This document shows positions 12,670 through 18,648 of a stretch of 19,445 nucleotides of DNA, in pieces. The notes below the pieces were generated by a model. It ran no database searches, was not told where the DNA came from, and saw only the letters and a program-made list of their open reading frames with translations. The number at the start of each line of letters is the position of its first letter. Within the stretch, counting starts at the first letter, position 1. The position numbers were made by a program, and so were the translations under genes. The stretch comes from Acidilobaceae archaeon. GTDB taxonomy: Archaea; Thermoproteota; Thermoprotei_A; Sulfolobales; Acidilobaceae. The stretch is taken from assembly GCA_027057815.1 (NCBI GenBank), contig JALURD010000270.1:1-19445 (forward strand), given 5' to 3'.

Positions 12670-13806
12670 TCAAGCTACCTTAGGGTTACCCTCCTTGGCC
12701 TTTGCTGGTTCCACAACTCTCCGACCGCTGGTTAGCCATTCTTCAAGCCAGCGTCTTGCCTCCGCGTCGCTTGGCGCTTGGAGAGGTGGGTGCTTGAAGT
12801 ACCATGCACTGGCCTCTGGTATCGCGCCAGCCTCTCCCCTGTCGAGGGCTACCTTGGCTACTCTTACTACGTCGGCTAGGACGGCGGCGCACATGCTTTT
12901 GTCGTCGACGGATAGCTTGAGGTCTATGGTTAGTGGGAAGCCTGCGAAGCTCCTGGCCTTTATGTAGATGTAGGCGACCTTAGTGTTCCCGAGGAATGGT
13001 ATGTAGTCGCTGGGTCCTATCCTGACGCCACCGCCCTCCTCGAGCTTCCTCCCATACCTGAGCAGACTCGTTACAGCCCTTGTCTTGCTTATCCTCTTGG
13101 ACTCCAGCCTCTCCTCGAGTAGCATGTTTAGGAAGTCTGTGTTGCCGCCTACGTTGAGCTGGTAGGTGCCCTCAACCGTCACTCCCCTGTCCCTGAGGAG
13201 GGATACAAGCGTCCTGTGAGTTATGGTAGCACCGACTTGACCCTTAACGTCGTCTCCGAGGAGTGGGAGGCCCGCCTCAGCGTACCTTCTAGGCCAGTAC
13301 CCCTTCGGGTCGCTTGCTATGAAGACTGGGATGGCGTTCACGAAGGCGGCCCTAGCCCTCAGCGTCGCCTCCGCATAGAACCTTGCGGCCTCTTCGCTCC
13401 CGACGGGTAGTAGGTTCAGCACAACTTCAGCCTCTCTCAGGGCATCTGCAACCTCGTCCACGTCAGGTTCCCTGCCCTCCCTGACGGGCTTGAAGACCTC
13501 TTCCATGTGGGGGGCTACGCCGTCCATCACGGGGCCCCTGGCTACTGTGACGCCCAGTTTCGGCACGTCGGCGAACTTGGGTGTTATGTTGGGTGGGGCG
13601 AATATGGCCTCGGATAGGTCCTTGCCAACCTTAGTCTCGCTAACGTCCACTGCTGCGACGAACTCGATATCCCAGACCTTGTAGCCCCCTATGTCGTAGT
13701 GTATTAGGCCCTCGCCGTCGCCCTTCTCCTTGTAGTAGTAGACGCCCTGGACCAGGGCGGATGCGCAATTACCTACTCCTATAATCCCTACTTTCACCTT
13801 TCCCAC
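12670..13806 (-). CDS. ino1: myo-Inositol-1-phosphate synthase
   Basis: This cytoplasmic NAD-dependent enzyme (about 378 residues) converts glucose 6-phosphate to myo-inositol 1-phosphate. The product feeds archaeal inositol phospholipids and, in hyperthermophiles, the osmolyte di-myo-inositol phosphate. The NAD-binding strand-loop GIIGVGNCASALVQG lies near the N-terminus, followed by VAAVDVSETKVGKDL, GDDVKGQVGATITHRTL, NVGGNTDFLNM and KRISKTRAVTS, which are characteristic of the family and hold catalytic lysines. The start is ambiguous: GTG 13806 has GGGGTGA 5 nt upstream and is chosen, with GTG 13815 and 13797 alternatives. The longer frame to 13935 has a non-family N-terminus overlapping the promoter. 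It lies downstream of the antiporter on the same strand but has its own TATA box. Confidence 0.92.
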   Translation of the reverse strand: MGKVKVGIIGVGNCASALVQGVYYYKEKGDGEGLIHYDIGGYKVWDIEFVAAVDVSETKVGKDLSEAIFAPPNITPKFADVPKLGVTVARGPVMDGVAPHMEEVFKPVREGREPDVDEVADALREAEVVLNLLPVGSEEAARFYAEATLRARAAFVNAIPVFIASDPKGYWPRRYAEAGLPLLGDDVKGQVGATITHRTLVSLLRDRGVTVEGTYQLNVGGNTDFLNMLLEERLESKRISKTRAVTSLLRYGRKLEEGGGVRIGPSDYIPFLGNTKVAYIYIKARSFAGFPLTIDLKLSVDDKSMCAAVLADVVRVAKVALDRGEAGAIPEASAWYFKHPPLQAPSDAEARRWLEEWLTSGRRVVEPAKAKEGNPKVA

Positions 13807-13896
13807 GAATCTCACCCCATGTGGGCGTCGTAGGTCAGGGTAGGACGCCCATATTCGGTGCGAGGCATTGTCGCCGCTAAGCATACTCGGTGGGTC

Positions 13897-13905
13897 GAAT
13901 ATAAG
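13897..13905 (-). promoter_or_regulatory. ino1: TATA box of the inositol phosphate synthase gene
   Basis: The minus strand carries CTTATATTC centred near 13901. Transcription would start near 13876, leaving a leader of about 60-70 nt before GTG 13815 or 13806. It is inside the gap after the antiporter gene, so ino1 can be expressed separately. Confidence 0.55.
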
Positions 13906-13952
13906 CGTGACGCTCGCCTGGAGGCACTCCAGCATCTGGATGCGGGGTTCAG

Positions 13953-15185
13953 CTATTCTAGGGACACCACAGCCTCCTCCTCGGCTTCGAGGCCTGCCTC
14001 GACGACTCCCCAGCCGGCTATTACTCCTGCTATCGTAGTGGCGGCTAGGGCAGTCAGCATTATTGCTGCTGCAAGCTCGCCCGAAAGGACTCCCTTGAGG
14101 AGACCCGTGTAGGCTATTATCGTTGAAACAGTGAGCCTCGCGGCGAAGACAGTTGAGAGTCTCAAGTCATTTACGCCTACGGCCTTCTTAAGGGCCGCAT
14201 GCGTGACCGCTATTTTAAGTGGGAAGCTTGCGGTGAATAAGACGATCGAGTCTAGTACTAGGAGCGCGCCGAGGTGTACTCCGCCTATGTGGAGGCCAGC
14301 TGTCACGAAGAATATGGGCGAGAGGAAGCCGAAGACGAGTCCGCCTATCTTCTCCGGGAGCCCGACCCTGAAGTGGAGGGCCTCCCTGAAGGCCACGCCG
14401 AGTATGAACGAATAGAGCACTGCATGCACGCCAACGACCTCTGAGAAGAGGGCTACTATGACTATTACTGCTATTATGAACCGCAGCTCCGCCTCATGTG
14501 TCTGCTCCGGGAGTCTACGTAGTATTGCGCTTAGGAGTGGAGGAGCCAAGGCTAGGGATGCGAAGTAGATTATCAACGCGGCGCTGGTCTCCACCGCTAT
14601 GGCTATGAATGCGAGTATGCTCACGACATCGGCAACCATGGCAGAAGCGAGGACTACCTGCCCGGGGCCTCTGGCGAGGAGCCCCCTAGCCTTGAGTATA
14701 GCGTAGACTACCGCCACGCTTGTGGTCGACACTCCTATCCCGGCCAGTGCTGCCTCCTGGAGAGGGTATCCGAGCGCCCACACCCCCAAAGTAGCGGCGG
14801 CCATGGGGGCTGAGAAGCTTACAACGCCGACCAGGAGACTGCTCAGGGCGTGCTGCTTCAGCAGCTCCAGGTCCACCTCAAGTCCGGCGGCGAACATGAG
14901 GAAGGCACTGCCCAGCAACGCGAGCGTCTCAAGAGTATCCGAGACGGGAACCCCCATAAGTGCGGCTGTGAAGCCTAGAAGTATCTCCAGTATAGCAGGG
15001 ACCAGGCCAAGAGCTTCACCAACGAGGAAGCTTGATAGTATGGCGCCTGACGCGACGGCCAGTGGGTAGAGGTCTCCAGCCTCAGTACACGTGGGAGAAC
15101 AGTAAATCGGTGATAATATAGCGGCTACCCCTATTAAGACGCCGATTACCCCCATTAGCACTCTAGTCAGAGTAACCCTCACCAA
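13953..15185 (-). CDS. CPA2-type cation/proton antiporter (Kef/NapA family)
   Basis: This 410-residue integral membrane protein probably exchanges Na+ or K+ for protons. It is built of about 12 hydrophobic segments, with typical landmarks: the family's early helix FAAGLEVDLELLKQHAL, the discontinuous helix STTSVAVVYAIL, the ion-site helix ASAMVADVVSI and the late FFVTAGLHIGG. At the ion site the usual Asp-Asp or Asn-Asp pair reads Ala-Asp (Asp near 186), so charge stoichiometry may differ from NapA-type exchangers. The C-terminus is short and acidic, without an RCK/TrkA-N domain. The start is weakly determined: TTG 15185 and GTG 15182 directly follow an AGGTGG, unusually close. The gene is divergent from the SerK-like gene across a shared AT-rich promoter. 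The adjacent osmolyte gene suggests a role in ionic homeostasis. Confidence 0.88.
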   Translation of the reverse strand: MVRVTLTRVLMGVIGVLIGVAAILSPIYCSPTCTEAGDLYPLAVASGAILSSFLVGEALGLVPAILEILLGFTAALMGVPVSDTLETLALLGSAFLMFAAGLEVDLELLKQHALSSLLVGVVSFSAPMAAATLGVWALGYPLQEAALAGIGVSTTSVAVVYAILKARGLLARGPGQVVLASAMVADVVSILAFIAIAVETSAALIIYFASLALAPPLLSAILRRLPEQTHEAELRFIIAVIVIVALFSEVVGVHAVLYSFILGVAFREALHFRVGLPEKIGGLVFGFLSPIFFVTAGLHIGGVHLGALLVLDSIVLFTASFPLKIAVTHAALKKAVGVNDLRLSTVFAARLTVSTIIAYTGLLKGVLSGELAAAIMLTALAATTIAGVIAGWGVVEAGLEAEEEAVVSLE

Positions 15186-15248
15186 CCACCTGCACCGATG
15201 GAGGCAAGCCCGCGGCCAGTGGCCCGAGGCGCGCTAGGCATGCCATTA

Positions 15249-15260
15249 ATTTATATTTAG
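15249..15260. promoter_or_regulatory. Divergent TATA element, antiporter and SerK-like genes
   Basis: ATTTATATTTAG reads as a TATA box on both strands. On the plus strand it predicts a start near 15280, just before GGAGGTGG (15287-15294) and ATG 15300. On the minus strand it predicts a start near 15228 for the antiporter. This supports ATG 15300 as a genuine initiation site. Confidence 0.55.
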
Positions 15261-15299
15261 AGGCCTAATGAGTTGACAGGCCCTGTGGAGGTGGAGCCG

Positions 15300-15379
15300 A
15301 TGCGGGGCTGGGAGCCGGTCTGCGGGTCCCCGTCAAGAGGTTAGTCCCGCTCAAGTCCCTCCTGCCACATGAGCGGGTA
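15300..15379 (+). other. Frameshifted N-terminal part of the SerK-like gene
   Basis: ATG 15300 has GGAGGTGG 5 nt upstream and a TATA box at the right distance, but its frame ends at a TAG at 15342-15344. The conserved family N-terminus (VPVKRLVPLKSLLPHERV) lies in the frame of the downstream gene, open from 15272, which has no ATG, GTG or TTG before 15380. A -1 shift between about 15303 and 15341 would join the two. Alternatives are initiation at a CTG (15308 or 15320), a real inactivating indel, or a sequencing error. Confidence 0.6.
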
Positions 15380-15790
15380 GTGTGGAGCCACGTCCTGGAG
15401 ATCCTGGAGTCTATAATTAAGGTAGGGGCTGTTCTTAGGCCTATACTAGCCGCGCCCATCCCCGGGTCCAACGGGCGCATCGTGATCCTAGACGGTCATC
15501 ACCGCTGGCTAGCATTGAACCTGCTGGGCGCCGTGAAAGCGCCGGTGCTACTGGTCGACTACGAGAGACACGTCCACCTCGGCACATGGAGGGAAGGAGT
15601 TAGAGTGTCGAGGAGCGATGTCTACAAGCGCGCTCTGACCGGGAGACTCTTCCCGCCGAAGACCACGAGGCACCAGCTTCTAGTAAGGGTTGACTGGGAG
15701 CCCACGCCGCTCGAGGAGCTAGTCCCGGGCTGCCGGGATCCCTGCTTATTAGGAGGAGGCGGGGGCCAGCGCCGAGGGCAGGGTGCTTAG
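15380..15790 (+). CDS. SerK-like (ParB/Srx-fold) free serine kinase, compact form
   Basis: This protein resembles SerK, the archaeal ADP-dependent kinase that makes O-phosphoserine from serine for cysteine synthesis. The ILDGHHRWLALNLLG block (Asp38 here) and the C-terminal FPPKTTRH motif match SerK as I remember it. GTG 15380 is the only canonical start in the frame, but homology continues upstream through LKSLLPHERV, whose Glu corresponds to an essential SerK residue. The true protein therefore probably starts upstream by frameshift or unusual initiation. Compared with Thermococcus SerK, a middle stretch of roughly 80 residues between GTW and the KTTRH region appears to be missing. The C-terminus ends in a low-complexity Gly/Arg tail. 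It lies 2 bp upstream of an aminotransferase in an apparent operon. Confidence 0.65.
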   Translation: MWSHVLEILESIIKVGAVLRPILAAPIPGSNGRIVILDGHHRWLALNLLGAVKAPVLLVDYERHVHLGTWREGVRVSRSDVYKRALTGRLFPPKTTRHQLLVRVDWEPTPLEELVPGCRDPCLLGGGGGQRRGQGA

Positions 15791-15792
15791 CC

Positions 15793-17013
15793 TTGCCTAT
15801 GGACTCCGGACGCGCCTCCATGCTTCGAGAGAGCCCCACGAGGCGCGTGGACGCGCTCCGCGAGAGGCTGGCGAGAGAGGGGAGGGACATAATCCTTCTA
15901 TCCACTGGCCAGCCAGGAATCCCCCCGCCGAGATGGCTCAGGGAAGCCACGGCAGGGATCCTCCTCAAGGAGAGCATGGAGGCCTACGCCTACACGCCAA
16001 GTAGGGGCTATGCATCTCTGAGGGATCTAATAGCCCTGGATTTGAGGGAGCTCGGGGGCCCCGAGGTAGAGCCGGACCAGATAGTGGTCACTGCAGGCGG
16101 CCAGGACGCCATGTACTCCACCCTAGCAGCCATAGTGCCCGAGGGCAGCGAAGTCATACTATTGGATCCGACGTACTTCGGCTACGAGCCCCTCATACAG
16201 CACTTCGGGGGCAAAGTGAGGTGGGTACCCGTAAGTATAGAAGAGGGCTTCCAGCCAGACCCTGACAAAATACTCGAGGCGGTTGAGAAAGGGAGGACAA
16301 GCGCGATAGTCCTGGTTACCCCGGACAACCCAACCGGCAGAGTGCTCTCTAAGAAGGTAGCTAAGGCTCTGGCTGAGATAGCTGAAGACTACGACTTGTG
16401 GATAGTGGCCGACGAGGCCTACAAGACCCTAATCTATGAGGGAGAACACGTCTGGCTCTACGACCTAGCCCCGGAGAGGGTGATATCAGTTAACACCTTC
16501 AGCAAGGACCCTGGGATCCCCGGCTGGAGGCTCGGCTACGTCTACGGGCCGAAGTGGATTATATCCAAGATACACTTGATCCACGAGTCCCTAGTCTATT
16601 GCCCTCCGAACGTTGCCCAGAGGATGGTCATGGAGTATCTGTCAAGGAGGAGGGAGAGAATGGAGTTCCTGAAGTGGCTTAGGGAGCAATATATTGCAAG
16701 GAGGGATGCGCTGCTGGACGAGGTTGCCAAGAGGCTGCCCGATGCCAGGATACACAAGCCTGAAGGCGGCATGTTCGCGTTCCTTGACCTCTCACCCTAC
16801 CTAGAAGGTGCTGGAGTCGATGGCGAGCGTTTCGCTGAATTGCTGTTAGTCCAAGAAGGCGTCGCGGCCGTGCCCGGAGTCTACTTCGGCAAATCATACC
16901 CACACGCTCTCAGGCTAAGCTTCTCAGCTGAGACCCCCGAGAGGATCCGGGAAGGGGTCAGGAGAATAGCCAGCCTCACGGAGAGGATAAGATCAAACAC
17001 TGCATGGCAGTAA
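15793..17013 (+). CDS. Class I/II PLP-dependent aminotransferase (aspartate/aromatic type)
   Basis: This cytoplasmic fold-type I PLP enzyme of 406 residues exchanges amino groups between amino and keto acids. Visible landmarks are TGQPGIPPP, TAGGQDAMYSTLAA, the DNPTGRVLS segment with the PLP-contacting Asn, ADEAYKTLIYEG, the PLP lysine in NTFSKDPGIPGWRLGY (Lys near 238) and ALRLSFSAETPE with the carboxylate-binding Arg. The start is TTG 15793, which has GGTG 7 nt upstream inside the end of the preceding gene. ATG 15799 is an alternative. The neighbouring SerK-like gene ends 2 bp before, so they are translated together. A shared role in serine, phosphoserine or cysteine metabolism is possible but inferred from position alone. 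The keto-acid substrate is not evident. Confidence 0.9.
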   Translation: MPMDSGRASMLRESPTRRVDALRERLAREGRDIILLSTGQPGIPPPRWLREATAGILLKESMEAYAYTPSRGYASLRDLIALDLRELGGPEVEPDQIVVTAGGQDAMYSTLAAIVPEGSEVILLDPTYFGYEPLIQHFGGKVRWVPVSIEEGFQPDPDKILEAVEKGRTSAIVLVTPDNPTGRVLSKKVAKALAEIAEDYDLWIVADEAYKTLIYEGEHVWLYDLAPERVISVNTFSKDPGIPGWRLGYVYGPKWIISKIHLIHESLVYCPPNVAQRMVMEYLSRRRERMEFLKWLREQYIARRDALLDEVAKRLPDARIHKPEGGMFAFLDLSPYLEGAGVDGERFAELLLVQEGVAAVPGVYFGKSYPHALRLSFSAETPERIREGVRRIASLTERIRSNTAWQ

Positions 17014-17185
17014 CCGTAAATCCTGATTTAATTGTTAAAACTTTTCCTCTCGTAGAATTCAAGGTTCTCGTATTAAAGGCTTATTTATAAGGAGCGACAT
17101 TACGGATTAAAGGGCCTATATATATTTTCTCAATTATAATAACTACGATATAGATGGATTTGTTGAAGAATAGGGTGGAGCCTGA
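17014..17185 (+). promoter_or_regulatory. AT-rich promoter region of the HTH_10 regulator
   Basis: A strong TATA-like run CTATATATATTTT at 17116-17128 predicts a start near 17148. A second, weaker element TTATTTATAAGG is at 17080-17091. A mini-frame ATG 17154 to TGA 17207 (17 residues) follows the first start by about 6 nt and overlaps ATG 17204 of the regulator as ATGA. No other gene is seen here. Confidence 0.5.
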
Positions 17186-17878
17186 TTGGTTAACACGAAG
17201 CATATGAAAGCACTTCTCGAGATCACGGATTGCCACATAGCTTCAATGCTTAGAAGCGGGATTCGTGTCAGGCTTAAGGTACTCAGGGTCCAGAGTGAGG
17301 GCGATACCCTCCGGGTATGGGCACTTGTACGTGGGACCCGCGACTCCGTCAAGGAGTTTCTGAGGCTGTTTGCGGCAGATAAGGGTTCAGCCTACACTAT
17401 CCTCCATAAATCGGGCGGCACTTGGCTTGTGCATATATCGATGCCGGCATGTAGGTGCCCAAGGAGGGGCCTTTGCCCATTAGCTTCCCCATCAGGCAGA
17501 GCGTTTGCGTTATCACTCTCAATAGAAAAGGGTCGGTCCCTTGCACTAGTAATGGTCTCGTCGAAGAAAATGCTCCAAGAACTAGCTGAAAGCGGCTACA
17601 GGATACTCTCCGTGGAGGAGGACCCTGTTGCCGATGAGTTAACACCCCAGCAGGAAGCGATTCTATTGAAGGCTTTTGAGCTAGGCTACTATTCCTACCC
17701 GAGAAAGGCGAGCCTCATGGACATCGCTAGGGCTATGGGGCTCTCTGTCTCAACCGTAGCCGAGAGCCTGAGGAAGGCTGAAGCTAAAGTCATAGCCAGG
17801 TTTGTCAAGGAAGACCTTTTATTAATGAAGTACCTCGACGCGCTCCAAGGCATAAAAAGCAGTAACGACGGAGGCTAA
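17186..17878 (+). CDS. Bacterio-opsin-activator-type (HTH_10) transcription regulator with a cysteine cluster
   Basis: This 230-residue DNA-binding protein has a C-terminal HTH_10 domain (about 155-205): LTPQQEAILLKAFELGYY, then SLMDIARAMGLSVSTVAESL, which is the helix-turn-helix. The N-terminal part is a sensor-like module beginning EITDCHIASML, resembling the H-D-C-W start of archaeal Bat-like regulators. A cluster Cys89-x-Cys91-x5-Cys97 (CRCPRRGLC) could bind metal, Fe-S or heme, or act as a thiol switch. The TTG start has GGTGGAG (17174-17180) upstream; ATG 17204 is an alternative coupled to the upstream mini-frame. It precedes a multiheme cytochrome and an Fe-S subunit, so it is a good candidate to control that respiratory operon, possibly in response to redox state or electron acceptor. 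Confidence 0.82.
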   Translation: MVNTKHMKALLEITDCHIASMLRSGIRVRLKVLRVQSEGDTLRVWALVRGTRDSVKEFLRLFAADKGSAYTILHKSGGTWLVHISMPACRCPRRGLCPLASPSGRAFALSLSIEKGRSLALVMVSSKKMLQELAESGYRILSVEEDPVADELTPQQEAILLKAFELGYYSYPRKASLMDIARAMGLSVSTVAESLRKAEAKVIARFVKEDLLLMKYLDALQGIKSSNDGG

Positions 17879-17994
17879 AGAATTCCCTATTAGCCAGGAT
17901 TTGCTCCTTTACCGTGCTTCTATCCTGGGATCCGAAAGGTTTCGGATTGGGGCTCATTACTAAAACTTTGGACTGGCGATTTTCAGGGGAAAAC

Positions 17995-18639
17995 TTGCGG
18001 CCGAGACTCGTAGCTATCCTAGTATTAGCTGTAATCTTGGCAGTATCTGCGCCAGCTACGGCGGAGAAAGTATTATATCCGTGTAGCACATGCCACGAGC
18101 AATTAAAGGCAAAGCCTGATCGTAAGTCGAGCTCGTTCCATGATATAAGCTTGGGAGGGAAGCATTCCGGTCTTGTCTGCGTGAACTGTCATAATGCCAC
18201 ATCAGCTATGATGCAGTTAGTTGGGGGCGTGAACATTTCCACCTTTATCTTTAGGGGTGAAGCCAGCGAATCTGCGCTGGTATGCGCATCCTGCCACTAT
18301 GACATCTATATTGACTGGGTAAGGCTTGCCCACGGTAACGTTACGTTCGTGTGCCCTGGAGGGGAAGTTGAGACCGTAACGGGATACATGGGCGGAGTCT
18401 ACTACATGCACGTGTGCCCTGAACCTCAGGGATACAGTGCATCGCCAGCTAAGCCTTGCACTTCATGCCATGACCCGCACGATCCCACTTTCCAGCCGCC
18501 CGGGATCCTCCCGGCGCCAGCGGGGAGACCCGACCCTCCCAGCCAGGAGGGTGTGCTCTTCGGCGGCTTAGCTGTGACCGCGGCTGGCCTAGCTCTCATC
18601 GCAGCAGCTCCTCTCCTCCATGCAAGGTCTAGGAGGTGA
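17995..18639 (+). CDS. Membrane-anchored tetraheme cytochrome c
   Basis: This secreted electron-transfer protein of 214 residues starts with a signal peptide, MRPRLVAILVLAVILAVSAP (1-20), with cleavage probably after Ala23. Four heme-c attachment motifs follow: CSTCH (30-34), CVNCH (62-66), CASCH (97-101) and CTSCH (155-159). Several further His residues could be distal ligands, and Cys120 and Cys141 are extra. A C-terminal hydrophobic segment (about 188-207), followed by HARSRR, anchors it so that the heme domain faces outside. The TTG 17995 start is chosen because it opens the signal peptide and has GGGGA upstream. GTG 17914 would add 27 atypical residues. The Fe-S protein downstream begins 10 bp after the stop, so the two are likely parts of one respiratory complex passing electrons across the envelope. 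Confidence 0.88.
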   Translation: MRPRLVAILVLAVILAVSAPATAEKVLYPCSTCHEQLKAKPDRKSSSFHDISLGGKHSGLVCVNCHNATSAMMQLVGGVNISTFIFRGEASESALVCASCHYDIYIDWVRLAHGNVTFVCPGGEVETVTGYMGGVYYMHVCPEPQGYSASPAKPCTSCHDPHDPTFQPPGILPAPAGRPDPPSQEGVLFGGLAVTAAGLALIAAAPLLHARSRR

Positions 18640-18640
18640 T
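18631..18640 (+). promoter_or_regulatory. Near-perfect Shine-Dalgarno sequence before the Fe-S subunit
   Basis: AGGAGGTGAT matches the complement of the archaeal 16S rRNA 3' end over ten bases and sits 8 nt before ATG 18649. It overlaps the cytochrome stop codon, implying tight translational linkage. Confidence 0.8.
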
Positions 18641-18648
18641 ATTCGTCC

